Positions 1 to 8,080 are shown, numbered from the stretch's first letter. The stretch is 16,095 nucleotides of DNA from CAWACC01 sp964390695 (GCA_964390695.1 CAYMKI010000064.1:1-16095), one strand, 5' to 3'. The notes: generated by a model from the letters alone, not told the origin. Made by a program: numbers and translations.

Positions 1-1265
1 CTTAAGCGCTCTTCATGGATCTCTCGGTCAAATTGCCGAAGCCATGAAAGCAGCGTGTGCTCCCCATGGATATATTTCGTGTGGTCCTGGGGAAAATAAG
101 CAACTTGAGCAGCAAACCCCCATTCGAATTTGCCTGAATTAGGGAGCTGTGATTGGGTGAGGATTTCCAATAGTGTGGATTTACCTATGCCGTTGGCGCC
201 TAGAAAAGCCACTTTTTCTCCCCGCTCAACTTCGAAAGAGATGTTATGGAGGACCCGTTTTTCTCCATAGGATTTAGAGATGTGGTTAACCTTTAAAACT
301 ACCGCTCCGGACGGTCTGACTTGCTCAAAATGGACTGTGGGATAGCTCCGCGAGCTGGGCTTTAGGTTCATTTGATCCATACTATCTTCCAGCTTTTCTA
401 CTAGCTTCATCTTGGACTGGGCCTGTTTGGCTTTGCTGGCCTTCGCGCGGAATCTATCGATGAATTGTTGCAATTGCTCTTTTTTCTTTTCTTGCTTCGA
501 CAGCTGGGCTTCTAGTTGGACCGCGTTGAAAATTTTTAGGTCCATGAGCTGGTCGTAGTTGCCGGGATAGGCTTTAAGAGTCTCGTGATCGACGTCGATC
601 ATCCAGTTGCAAACAGAGTTTAAAAATTGGCGGTCATGCGAGCTGATCAAAAGAGTTCCCGGAAAATTTTTTAAATAGCCTTCCAGCCAACGTATAGAAT
701 AGAGATCCAGGTGGTTAGTGGGTTCATCCAAAAGCAGAATATCCGGTTTTCCGAAAAGCACCTGTGCTAGCAGCACCCTTAATTTATATCCTCCGGATAA
801 AGTATGCATTGGATTTTCGTGTACGCTATCAGGCAATCCCAACCCTTCCAACAACTTGGCAGCTTCACTTGCAGCAGCATAACCCCCTTCCCTTTCAATC
901 TGTTTTTCAAGATCATCGAGAAGATGACAGCTGTCAGCATCAAAATCTGTGGCTGTTAAGAGATCTTGCTTACGCTGTATGGCATTCCAGAGATTGGGAT
1001 TGCCCATCATGACGGTATTCAAAATAGGTACCTGGTCGTAGACGAAATGATCTTGACCCAAAGCCCCTATTTTAGTTCTCGTGGAAATGTTCACTTCCCC
1101 GGATTCGGGTGTCACACTACCCTGTATGATTTTGATCAAAGTGGATTTACCGGAACCATTGGCGCCAACTAGGCCATAGTGGTTGCCGGGATTCAACTGA
1201 AGCGAATCCACATGAAATAAGATTTTATCTCCATATTGCATGGAAAGATTAGTTAAAGAAATCAT
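1..1265 (-). CDS. ybiT: ABC-F family ATPase, YbiT type (partial, C-terminus beyond the left edge)
   Basis: This is a soluble twin-ATPase of the ABC-F family. Family members bind the ribosomal E site and act in translation regulation or antibiotic/stress protection; they are not transporters. About 421 residues are visible, starting at ATG 1265. Seen: Walker A GANGSGKS (34-41), a signature LSGGY, Walker B ILLLDEPTNHLD, the switch ISSHDR, then a lysine/glutamine-rich linker (about 255-305) typical of the arm that touches P-site tRNA, and a second Walker A GANGIGKS. The second signature and Walker B lie outside the window. The N-terminal half (start MISLTNLSMQYGDK, YPGNYDQLM after the first domain) closely matches what I remember of E. 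coli YbiT, whose full length is about 530. No clear Shine-Dalgarno is visible. It follows ubiE by 20 bases on the same strand, so it is probably the last gene of that operon. Confidence 0.93.
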   Translation of the reverse strand, partial: MISLTNLSMQYGDKILFHVDSLQLNPGNHYGLVGANGSGKSTLIKIIQGSVTPESGEVNISTRTKIGALGQDHFVYDQVPILNTVMMGNPNLWNAIQRKQDLLTATDFDADSCHLLDDLEKQIEREGGYAAASEAAKLLEGLGLPDSVHENPMHTLSGGYKLRVLLAQVLFGKPDILLLDEPTNHLDLYSIRWLEGYLKNFPGTLLISSHDRQFLNSVCNWMIDVDHETLKAYPGNYDQLMDLKIFNAVQLEAQLSKQEKKKEQLQQFIDRFRAKASKAKQAQSKMKLVEKLEDSMDQMNLKPSSRSYPTVHFEQVRPSGAVVLKVNHISKSYGEKRVLHNISFEVERGEKVAFLGANGIGKSTLLEILTQSQLPNSGKFEWGFAAQVAYFPQDHTKYIHGEHTLLSWLRQFDREIHEERL

Positions 1266-1285
1266 ATGCAATCCATTGCAAATTA

Positions 1286-2008
1286 CTAGTCTTTTTTGGC
1301 TAAGAACAGCGTGGTGGTGCCAAAGGCCAGTGGCGTTTGCTGCACCGAGGAGAAGCCTGCTTGCAGCATCATTTCTCCGAGTTTATCCGGTGTGACAAAG
1401 CGGGGAATACTGTTGCATAAATATTCATAGGCTTCCCGGTTAGATGTAATCCATCTACCCAGCAAAGGCAAAACCACTTTCAGATAAAAGGTATGACCTA
1501 TCTGGATGAAGCCATTTTTAGGCTGAGTCAACTCTAAAATACCAAGAGTCCCACCCGGTTTCATGACCCTGTAGACTTCTTTAAAACATTTGAAGGGGTC
1601 TTGGACATTTCGGATGCCATAGGCCAGAGTTGCACATGAGATCGAACTATCGTGAAGTGGCAGCGCTTGCACGTCGGCCTGAATAAATTCTAGAGAGTGA
1701 CCGCTACAACTTAAATTTGAAGCTTTGTCTTTAGCGCATTCCAGCATCTCTTGACAGAAATCTACCAGTATGACTTTCTGGGGAGTTTGGGCTTGAGAAA
1801 GATAACTAAACGCAATGTCGCCTGTGCCGCAACATAAATCCAAAAGGACCTGTTGCTTAGAAGGTGCTGGCATGGATTTTACAAGCCTATTACCCCAAGA
1901 CTTATGCATGTTCAACGACAGGATGGCATTGGCACGGTCATATTTTTTGGCTATGCTTCCAAACATGCGTTGAATCGATTCAGGCTGTTGCTTGCTGTAA
2001 TTTGTCAT
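1286..2008 (-). CDS. ubiE: Demethylmenaquinone / 2-polyprenyl-benzoquinol C-methyltransferase UbiE/MenG
   Basis: An S-adenosylmethionine-dependent C-methyltransferase that performs the last methylation of menaquinone (or a late one in ubiquinone) at the inner membrane. The 240 residues agree with the family length (about 230-255). Seen: the family N-terminus with MFGSIAKKYDRANAILSLNMHKSW, the SAM-binding motif LDLCCGTGDIA, a motif ATLAYGIRNVQD, then KEVYRVMKPGG and LGILELTQP, which are the UbiE signatures. The start ATG lies in an ATGA overlap with the stop of the upstream small gene and has AAGGG a few bases before it, so translation is probably coupled. Since chlamydiae are known to use menaquinone, demethylmenaquinone is the likelier substrate; this is inference. 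It sits between a possible NqrM-like gene and an ABC-F gene. Confidence 0.95.
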   Translation of the reverse strand: MTNYSKQQPESIQRMFGSIAKKYDRANAILSLNMHKSWGNRLVKSMPAPSKQQVLLDLCCGTGDIAFSYLSQAQTPQKVILVDFCQEMLECAKDKASNLSCSGHSLEFIQADVQALPLHDSSISCATLAYGIRNVQDPFKCFKEVYRVMKPGGTLGILELTQPKNGFIQIGHTFYLKVVLPLLGRWITSNREAYEYLCNSIPRFVTPDKLGEMMLQAGFSSVQQTPLAFGTTTLFLAKKD

Positions 2009-2193
2009 TTGCCCTTCTTATGTTCGCAAAGAGAACACGATGATTCCTTTTGACAATCTTCCACTTTTTGATGGGGATTGCGACCGCATGCTCCGCGTTG
2101 AAGTTTAGACTTTCCTGTTATCAACCATCCTAAAGCTAACAAGGCTAGGGCAATAGATATCAATATAAATGCTATCATCAGTGTTAAGAGCAT
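2005..2193 (-). CDS. Small membrane-anchored four-cysteine protein, possibly NqrM (DUF539)-like
   Basis: A 62-residue protein with one N-terminal transmembrane helix (about 3-25), a short basic stretch (KSKLQR), then four cysteines at 36, 47, 53 and 56 (GAC-G-x9-C-x5-CSLC) and a lysine-rich end. This layout (helix, basic stretch, [SA]CG, then three more Cys) is that of NqrM, the membrane protein needed to mature Na+-translocating NADH:quinone reductase, probably by handling the iron bound between NqrD and NqrE. Chlamydiae are known to use Na+-NQR. The spacing of the last three cysteines differs from the proteobacterial examples I remember, so the assignment is tentative; another metal-binding membrane peptide is possible. 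The stop overlaps the ubiE start (ATGA). The start at 2193 has only a distant GGGGAG; Met6 (position 2178) is an alternative start. Confidence 0.6.
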   Translation of the reverse strand: MLLTLMIAFILISIALALLALGWLITGKSKLQRGACGRNPHQKVEDCQKESSCSLCEHKKGK

Positions 2194-2248
2194 ACGGTAT
2201 GTTAGATACTCCCCTACATTTTATGCTGGTGTAAAAGCCAGACTGAGA

Positions 2249-4240
2249 TTATTCAAAATCATCATCATCAAAGTCGTCTTCTTCTTCCTCTTCATCATCT
2301 TCATCAAAGTTGATAGCTACCGGAGCGGGTTTAGCGTTGCGTTTGGCAGCTAATTTTGCTATAGGTTGCGGAGGCACTAGATCGACCCAGATAGGTGAGC
2401 TCCAAGCCATGTGGCCATCTTCTTGAACTACTCTAAGGTAGTAGAAAACAAAAGGTTGCTTGTTATCTTTTAATTTTATTGCTACATTTGAAAGAGGTGT
2501 CATATCGTCGTATTCAAAATTCAACGTATAATCATTGCAGTCAAAAGTCTTTATCACTTCGCCATTTCGGATGATTTCAACTTTCTGCAAGGTGGTGGTC
2601 CCTGCCACAAATCCTGAAAGATGCCTATTCACCAGAAGGCCCTGTTTTTCGCCAGTATGTATTTCGCTGCCCATAAAATGCCCGGCAATATAAAAGCCCA
2701 TCAATATGCGGGCACCTGTGGTCGCATAGCAAGAGCGATTGTACAACGCCTCGGCCATGGAAGCTTTAGTGTGTTCAGAAGCTATAATGGCTGTGAATCC
2801 CGGGGGGTATTGCTCTTGAGCATTTTCATATAAGCCTTCATACACGCCTCTATCATCCAATCCCCCGGCGACAAATCCAAATCGATGATTCCTTTTTAAA
2901 GCTGCTAAGATAGACCCTTCAGCTGAGGCTTGAATGCCTTTTTTGTTGCTGCCGCCTATAGGGATAAAATTGCCCTCTTTTTGAGTGCATTCTGAAGAAC
3001 CCCAAGAATTGTAAATCTCGACGACACGCTCAAATTCGGAATTAAAATCTTCAAAATCATATTCGAATCCTTTACCCATAGTAAAGCATGGAATCGATAG
3101 CAACTCTTTAGGACTAAATGTTTTATAAATCTTTTTAAGAGAATTGTATTTTAGATCCTTCTTACGGAGCAACTGCTTACCATCTTTGAGGTAGATAAAC
3201 TGGCGTACGCCCTCAGCAGGTGACTCACCAGCCCATTGGAATCCTAGAAATGTGGTGAATCGGTCGGCTTCATCGAAATCGGAGATATTTTGTTGAATCA
3301 CTTTCCAGATTTCATTAGAGGTTTCTTCTGCATTTTCAAATGGGGACGAGGCAAAGAAATTCATAGCCCTATCGTCTCTGACGTGTCTTAAGCAGCTCTC
3401 GATGTTTTCGGTTGAATCCACACGTTCGGATTCGCCGTGTAAAATTCCCCAGAAAAGTATCTTATTGCTTTCGCTGAAGCATTTTATCGGAGGTGATTTG
3501 AACACTTCTTTAGTTCTAGTGTTTAAAAGGCTTAAAGTGTATATGCCAGGTTCATTGAAATAGAGGTTGGGCAAGGAAATAAAACCCGTCTCTGGGATGA
3601 AAAGCTTCCAATTCAAGTTTTCACGCAAGTGCTCATGCGATAATTGAATGAGCGTATCATCGGGAGCCAAACTAGTCAGATTTCCATAATCATCTTCGAA
3701 ACGCACAATTACATCAAAGCGTTTATTTCGGGTGACATAAGAAGGGGTAAGGATACGGATGGATTTTAGGATATTGCCTTTGATATCCATGCTGAATAGC
3801 TCAGGATCGTGGTAGTTTCCCTTTCCAGATGGATCTATGTAGAGAAGAAATGCTCGTCGACGTTGTGAAAATGTTTGGGCTCTGGTTCCGCTGGCTTTAT
3901 TTTTATCTTTAGGAGCTCCAACGACAATGGTGATATTTCCGCCCACTTCAATAGCAGAGGGTAAACTAAATTCATAGCTAGGAAGTATGCTATTAGGTGT
4001 GTCCACTTCCTGCGCCTGCAAAATCTTTCCATTATCTAGGCAAGCATAAATAACATTTTGGGCTTTTTTTAAGTTGGCCGAAGGGATTTCCCAATCAATA
4101 TCGCGTCCGGTGGATTGCAGATCGAACTTTAAACGAGTGCCCTTCGGAAGAGCTGAAGATGTGGTATAGATAAATTTCCAAGTGCATACTTCACCTGCTA
4201 ATGCATAGGCAGGCTCACAATAACAAATTGATCGTCGCAT
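2249..4240 (-). CDS. DUF3604 family protein with a degenerate PHP-like metal site and an acidic tail
   Basis: A 663-residue protein without a signal peptide or membrane segment. Residues 1-250 look like beta-sandwich domains. Residues 262-620 carry the DUF3604 pattern: FWGILHGES (263-271), WKVI, FTTFLGFQWAGES (328-340), VEIYNSWGSSE (407-417), GFVAGG (455-460), YATTGARI (505-512), MGSEI (523-527), RNGEV and YYLRVVQEDGHMAWSSPIWVD (600-620). In active-looking relatives the segment reads DLHGHT...SDG, a DH pair, PHH and GSDxHxG. Here these are HGE (268-270), SSP, IPCF (383-386) and GLDDRG, so most expected metal ligands are missing. A proline/alanine linker is followed by an extreme acidic tail (646-663, nearly all Asp/Glu with Phe). 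GGAG lies 6 bases before the ATG. It is the first gene of the leftward group. The function is unknown; a binding or structural role is plausible. Confidence 0.85.
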   Translation of the reverse strand: MRRSICYCEPAYALAGEVCTWKFIYTTSSALPKGTRLKFDLQSTGRDIDWEIPSANLKKAQNVIYACLDNGKILQAQEVDTPNSILPSYEFSLPSAIEVGGNITIVVGAPKDKNKASGTRAQTFSQRRRAFLLYIDPSGKGNYHDPELFSMDIKGNILKSIRILTPSYVTRNKRFDVIVRFEDDYGNLTSLAPDDTLIQLSHEHLRENLNWKLFIPETGFISLPNLYFNEPGIYTLSLLNTRTKEVFKSPPIKCFSESNKILFWGILHGESERVDSTENIESCLRHVRDDRAMNFFASSPFENAEETSNEIWKVIQQNISDFDEADRFTTFLGFQWAGESPAEGVRQFIYLKDGKQLLRKKDLKYNSLKKIYKTFSPKELLSIPCFTMGKGFEYDFEDFNSEFERVVEIYNSWGSSECTQKEGNFIPIGGSNKKGIQASAEGSILAALKRNHRFGFVAGGLDDRGVYEGLYENAQEQYPPGFTAIIASEHTKASMAEALYNRSCYATTGARILMGFYIAGHFMGSEIHTGEKQGLLVNRHLSGFVAGTTTLQKVEIIRNGEVIKTFDCNDYTLNFEYDDMTPLSNVAIKLKDNKQPFVFYYLRVVQEDGHMAWSSPIWVDLVPPQPIAKLAAKRNAKPAPVAINFDEDDEEEEEDDFDDDDFE

Positions 4241-4265
4241 TTAAAACTCCATATTTACCCTTGTA

Positions 4266-4294
4266 AAGATAGCAAGCCGACATAAAAACAGCAA
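4266..4294 (-). promoter_or_regulatory. Candidate sigma-70-type promoter for the leftward operon
   Basis: Read on the minus strand: -35 TTGCTG (4294-4289), 17-base spacer, -10 TATCTT (4271-4266). Predicted start is near 4259, giving a leader of about 19 bases that contains the GGAG of the DUF3604-family gene. It is found by pattern only and the match to consensus is moderate. Confidence 0.4.
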
Positions 4295-4412
4295 GCATAA
4301 TCATTCATACAGATGTGCATTGCAGTATTTTTGACCTATTGATAAATCTTTATTCAAACTTTATCTGTTCTTAACACTGATTATTGATAATGGTCACGTT
4401 TTTGGTATTCTT

Positions 4413-4477
4413 ATAGTTTCTTGGGTATAGAAACTGAGTTTGGCTCGCCTCAAAGTAACGGGCCAAACTTTTTTTTT
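4413..4477 (+). terminator. Orphan rho-independent terminator, possible 3' end of a small RNA
   Basis: An upstream hairpin (AGTTTC 4415-4420 / GAAACT 4430-4435) is followed directly by a second one: AGTTTGGCTCG (4437-4447) pairs with CGGGCCAAACT (4459-4469), about 11 bp with one G-U, then nine T from 4469 to 4477. It faces right, yet no rightward gene lies between 4241 and it, and it lies about 145 bases upstream of nusB. It may end a short RNA, act as an attenuator in a long nusB leader, or block readthrough. GATAAT at 4386-4391 is a possible -10 for such an RNA, without a good -35. Confidence 0.7.
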
Positions 4478-4621
4478 ATTCTATCTTATTTGGTAATTCT
4501 GTATGAAATCCTAATCCTCTTTTCTTTATTTATAAGCGAATATTTGTTATCATCACAAAAGCCTCGTCTTACACGATTCAGATGAGGTGAGTTTGTATTT
4601 TTTCCAACAGGTGTTTTAATT

Positions 4622-5041
4622 ATGGCCTTGCCCCAGCAAAAATTTAGAGAAATTGTCTTGCAAATCCTATTCAGCTACGATTTCCAGCCATCCGACCAAG
4701 AAGAGATCATCCCTATGATGATGTCGGAAGTTTCGATTCCAAGAAAAACTGCCGAAGAGGCCTCCCGAAGAGCTTTAGATATATTAGATCGAAAAAACAC
4801 CATCGATGAGCTTATCGCCCAAGCTTCTACAGCATACTCATTCGAAAGAATTCAAAATGTAGAAAAAAATGTCTTGAGGATGGGCGTTTACGAGTTCCTC
4901 TATGATCACGATATACCTCCTAAAGTCGTCATCGCCGAAGCTATTCGCTTATCGCGTAAATTCAGCTCGCCAGAGTCTTCTAATTTTATCAATGCCATCT
5001 TGGATACGATATTAAAAAAACAAGCCCCCAAGGATGGATAA
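4622..5041 (+). CDS. nusB: Transcription antitermination factor NusB
   Basis: An RNA-binding all-helical protein that joins S10 (NusE) on boxA RNA and supports antitermination, mainly of rRNA operons. The 139 residues match the family length. Seen: N-terminal RxIVLQILFSYDF, the middle IQNVEKNVLRMGVYEFLY, and the C-terminal signature PPKVVIAEAIRLSRKFSSPESSNFINAILD, all standard NusB blocks. An AGGTG lies 8 bases before the ATG. It is the first gene of a tight rightward group, 21 bases ahead of murB. The NusB-murB pairing has no obvious biochemical logic and is probably a convenience operon. Confidence 0.96.
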   Translation: MALPQQKFREIVLQILFSYDFQPSDQEEIIPMMMSEVSIPRKTAEEASRRALDILDRKNTIDELIAQASTAYSFERIQNVEKNVLRMGVYEFLYDHDIPPKVVIAEAIRLSRKFSSPESSNFINAILDTILKKQAPKDG

Positions 5042-5062
5042 CCTCAGTATAGGTAGATTTCA

Positions 5063-5944
5063 ATGACTACGCCCTCCCCTTCTTTAAGAATTCATGAGAA
5101 CAAGCCCCTAAAAGAAGTTTGTACTTTTGGAATCGGAGGGCCGGCACGCTTCTTTGCTGAAGTTAAAACAGTCGCAGAAATGGGTCTTGCCTTCGAGTTC
5201 TGCAAAAAACATAACATAAATTTTTTCGTTCTCGGGAAGGGTTCCAACACACTTTTTTGCGATGAGGGCTTCAACGGCTTAGTGATCGCAAATAAAATTG
5301 ATTTCATCCAAACCCCTTCACCCGGCGTATTTCATGTTGGCGCCGGCTACAGCTTTTCGCTACTTGGAGTGCAAACAGCCAGGCAACAGTGGTCTGGCCT
5401 TGAATTTGCCTCGGGGATCCCCTGTACAGTAGGTGGAGCTGTATATATGAATGCGGGCGCAAGCGGAGCAGAGACATGCCAACATCTCGTCTCAGTGGAT
5501 TATATGACCTGCGAGGGTCAAGTCAAAACCTTTAACAAGGATACGTTGGAATTTGGCTACCGGCACTCTTCTTTTCAAAAGATGCATGGCGCCATTACCG
5601 GCGCAACATTTCAACTGAAAGCTAATCCAGAAGCCAGAAAAAAACAGTTGGAAATCATCGCCTATCGCACAAAGACCCAACCTTATGGAGAAAAATCTGC
5701 CGGATGTGTGTTTCGCAATCCGCAATGCGGTTTTGCTGGAGCCTTAATAGATAAAGCTGGACTTAAGCAACTAGCCGTCGGCGATGCGGTCGTATCTGAT
5801 TTGCACGCCAACTTTATCCTTAACAAAGGCAATGCTACTTGCCAGGATGTTTTAAATCTGATTAAGCTCATTCAATATCACGTCAAGGATCAAGAAGGTG
5901 TAGACTTAGAAATAGAAATCAGGCCCGTACCGCATGAATCCTAA
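5063..5944 (+). CDS. murB: UDP-N-acetylenolpyruvoylglucosamine reductase MurB
   Basis: A cytosolic FAD enzyme that reduces UDP-GlcNAc-enolpyruvate with NADPH to UDP-MurNAc, the second step of peptidoglycan precursor synthesis. The 293 residues match the short (type II) form. Seen: GIGGPARFF (23-31), the FAD-binding VLGKGSNTLFCDEGF (56-70), LEFASGIPCTVGGAVYMNAGA (113-133), catalytic FGYRHSSF (Tyr166, Arg167), PYGEKSAGCVFRNP (207-220), AGALIDKAGLK, SDLHANFILN and a C-terminal VDLEIEIRP carrying the last acidic catalytic residue. The proton-donor position, Ser in E. coli, is Cys215 here; I believe Cys is an accepted variant in other MurB proteins. The consensus Gly of IPGTVGG is Cys121. A weak TAGGTAG precedes the start. 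It overlaps the next gene by 11 bases. Confidence 0.96.
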   Translation: MTTPSPSLRIHENKPLKEVCTFGIGGPARFFAEVKTVAEMGLAFEFCKKHNINFFVLGKGSNTLFCDEGFNGLVIANKIDFIQTPSPGVFHVGAGYSFSLLGVQTARQQWSGLEFASGIPCTVGGAVYMNAGASGAETCQHLVSVDYMTCEGQVKTFNKDTLEFGYRHSSFQKMHGAITGATFQLKANPEARKKQLEIIAYRTKTQPYGEKSAGCVFRNPQCGFAGALIDKAGLKQLAVGDAVVSDLHANFILNKGNATCQDVLNLIKLIQYHVKDQEGVDLEIEIRPVPHES

Positions 5945-6788
5945 CCCTATGGAAGACTTCCGCGCAGATTTACATTGTCACTCCACCTATTCCGATGGAA
6001 CTTGTACGCCCTTGGAGATTATTGACTTAGCCATACAAAAGAGATTGCAAGGCCTATCCATCACAGACCACGATACCATCGGGGCATATAAGGAAGCTAT
6101 TCCTTACGCCCAGGAAAAACATATCGATTTGATTTCAGGTATCGAATTTTCAGCCGATCACAAAGGCGAAAGCGTGCATGTGCTTGGCTACGCCTTTCCC
6201 CCTTTTCATCCTGCCATAGAATCTTTATGTCTAGAGCATAGTCTAAGAAGAAAAGTGCGTAATCACGAAATGCTCGAAAAATTATCCTCTCTAGGTATGT
6301 CTATCACAATGCATGATGTGGAGCAAGCTGCAGGATCTAAGTTAGAAACTATAGGGCGCCCCCACATCGCCAATGCCATGCTTAAAAAGGGTTATGTCGC
6401 CTCCTTTAAGGAAGCTTTCAAATTATACTTAGGCGAAGGTAAATTAGCCTATGTCAAGGGTACACCCATCTCGGTGGAGAAAACCCTGGATACCATCCAT
6501 GCCGCCCATGGCTTGGCCTTCATAGCACATCCACACCTGATTGAAAGCTCTAGGTTAAAAAGCCAACTGCTTGAAATGGATTTCGATGGCATTGAAGTTT
6601 ACTATGGTACTTTCAATAGGGATGATCACGAACGTTGGCTTCACATAGCCCAAAAAAAAGGATGGCTGATTAGCGGCGGCTCTGATTTCCATGGCGGGAT
6701 CAAGCCCAATGTTTCCCTGGGATGTTCATGGGTATCGCTAGAACACTTTTCAATACTAAAAAAACACTATCTGCAATATTCAGCATGA
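5934..6788 (+). CDS. PHP-domain phosphoesterase, YciV/TrpH (RNase AM-like) family
   Basis: A metal-dependent phosphoesterase. Relatives such as E. coli YciV (RNase AM) remove 5' nucleotides from RNA and hydrolyse 3',5'-nucleoside bisphosphates. The 284 residues fit the family. Metal ligands are intact: LHCHSTYSDG (His14, His16, Asp21), ITDHDT (Asp45, His46), GIEFS (Glu71), IAHPH near 200 and GGSDFHGG near 250. The middle has GRPHIANAMLKKGYV, FKLYLGEGKLAYV and DTIHAAHGLAFIAHP, which is the YciV/TrpH insert domain. Two starts are possible: ATG 5934 (overlaps murB by 11 bases, weak AGG upstream) or ATG 5949 (4 bases after the murB stop); the longer is given. The stop overlaps the folC start as ATGA. 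The exact substrate cannot be read from the sequence. Confidence 0.9.
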   Translation: MNPNPMEDFRADLHCHSTYSDGTCTPLEIIDLAIQKRLQGLSITDHDTIGAYKEAIPYAQEKHIDLISGIEFSADHKGESVHVLGYAFPPFHPAIESLCLEHSLRRKVRNHEMLEKLSSLGMSITMHDVEQAAGSKLETIGRPHIANAMLKKGYVASFKEAFKLYLGEGKLAYVKGTPISVEKTLDTIHAAHGLAFIAHPHLIESSRLKSQLLEMDFDGIEVYYGTFNRDDHERWLHIAQKKGWLISGGSDFHGGIKPNVSLGCSWVSLEHFSILKKHYLQYSA

Positions 6789-8080
6789 AGTACAAAATTC
6801 TTTTAGAGCAACTCTATTCCCGAACGGCAAGTCAAGGACTCAAGCTAGGTCTAGACAACATGCACACCATGACCAAAGCTTTAGGAGACCCACAACACTC
6901 TTTTAAATCCATACATGTTGCCGGAACAAATGGCAAAGGATCTGTATGTACAAAGATAGCCACGGCCCTAGAGTTAGAGGGATATAAAGTCGGCCTGTAC
7001 ACTTCGCCCCATATTTCTACCTACCGAGAACGTATTCAGATCAATAGATGTTTAATTTCCGAAGAATCCATCTCGGATTTACTGCAATACCTCCTCAAGC
7101 TTGTAGATGAACTTGAGATTCCTGCCAGTTTCTTTGAAATTACCACGCTGGCAGCATTGAAGTATTTTTCCGAACAACAGGTTGATTATGCTGTATTTGA
7201 AACAGGCTTGGGTGGACGTTTGGATGCCACCAACATCGTTAACCCCATCCTTAGCATCATTACCAGTATTTCCTATGACCATATGGAACTCCTTGGAAAT
7301 ACCTTAGAATCTATTGCACGTGAAAAGGCGGGGATCATAAAGCCGTACACACCTGTGGTGTTAGGGCCTAGTGTTCCTGTTAGTATTATGCAGCCTATTG
7401 CCGAATGTTTGAATAGTCCTTGGGAGCAGCTACATGGAACCTATGCCACATTTGATATAGAGAATAGCGAAATAGCCCGCATGGCTTTAAAGCATCTTCC
7501 CGTCAGCTACGCATCGGTAGAAAAAGGACTCTCTGCCCTCCCCCCATGTCGACTTGCTTGTTACCGAGCAGAAGATTTAACAAATAGCCATGTCGCTGAT
7601 CTTCCTCAATGGGTGGTATTAGATGTCGCCCATAACCCTGATGGCTTGCTAAAAATGTTTAAGTCTTTGCAGGCTAAATTTCCCTCGCAAAAGATCCGTA
7701 TTCTTTGCAGTTTATCTAAAAGCAAAGACCTCAAAGCCTGCCTGGCCATCATTCGTGCGCATGCCCAAAGCTTAGAGCTAACACAAGCTGCGAGTCAACG
7801 CGCAGCCCCTGTCGAAGAACTTATTGCTGTTTTGAGTGAAGCAGGTATGCCAGAGGATCAGTATTTCGTGCATGCCTTTCCTGAAGAAGGAATAAAGTCG
7901 GCCCTTAATAATGCTAGCCTATCCGAGGAAATTCTTGTGATCTGCGGCACATTTTTTATCATGTCCCAAGCTAGAAATATCCTGGGTTTATGTGATCCGC
8001 ACGATGCCATCCCTTTAGGATTACAGGAAACTTACATGCCAGATCTAACCACAAGACCTGACAATTTACAAAAATTCTAG
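6785..8080 (+). CDS. folC: Folylpolyglutamate synthase / dihydrofolate synthase FolC
   Basis: An ATP-dependent ligase that adds glutamate to dihydropteroate and/or folates. The 431 residues match the family. Seen: P-loop HVAGTNGKGSV (44-54), LYTSPHI, SFFEITTLAAL, the signature VFETGLGGRLDATN, ITSISYDHMELLGNTLESIAREKAGIIK, the start of the C-terminal domain in LPPCRLACY (usually PGR), VVLDVAHNPDG and ILCSLSKSKD. I chose ATG 6785 because it forms an ATGA overlap with the upstream stop and the family N-terminus begins there; an upstream in-frame ATG at 6722 would add 21 residues wholly inside the PHP gene. It is the last gene of the nusB-murB-PHP operon. folP lies at the other end of the window, so folate genes here are split. 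Confidence 0.94.
   Translation: MKYKILLEQLYSRTASQGLKLGLDNMHTMTKALGDPQHSFKSIHVAGTNGKGSVCTKIATALELEGYKVGLYTSPHISTYRERIQINRCLISEESISDLLQYLLKLVDELEIPASFFEITTLAALKYFSEQQVDYAVFETGLGGRLDATNIVNPILSIITSISYDHMELLGNTLESIAREKAGIIKPYTPVVLGPSVPVSIMQPIAECLNSPWEQLHGTYATFDIENSEIARMALKHLPVSYASVEKGLSALPPCRLACYRAEDLTNSHVADLPQWVVLDVAHNPDGLLKMFKSLQAKFPSQKIRILCSLSKSKDLKACLAIIRAHAQSLELTQAASQRAAPVEELIAVLSEAGMPEDQYFVHAFPEEGIKSALNNASLSEEILVICGTFFIMSQARNILGLCDPHDAIPLGLQETYMPDLTTRPDNLQKF

Larger units (their letters stand above)
4241..4621. other. Divergent intergenic region (381 bases)
   Basis: This stretch separates the leftward DUF3604-type operon from the rightward nusB operon. It contains no ORF of note and no tRNA. 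It holds the minus-strand promoter candidate near 4266-4294, a plus-strand pair of hairpins ending in a U-tract (4413-4477), and a 7-bp hairpin (CCTCGTC at 4562-4568 with GATGAGG at 4581-4587) in the nusB leader about 35 bases before the start codon. The nusB promoter itself could not be placed confidently; TATAAG at 4531-4536 is a bare -10 candidate. Confidence 0.7.

Noticed and set aside
764..1172. Two overlapping plus-strand ORFs opposite the ABC-F gene
   Set aside because: They are antisense to a fully conserved ABC-F coding sequence and show no family pattern.
4241..4621. tRNA or riboswitch in the divergent intergenic region
   Set aside because: No cloverleaf, CCA end or known riboswitch core was seen; only hairpins.
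6722..6784. Upstream ATG start for folC
   Set aside because: It would add 21 residues inside the PHP gene with no family match; the ATGA overlap at 6785 fits better.
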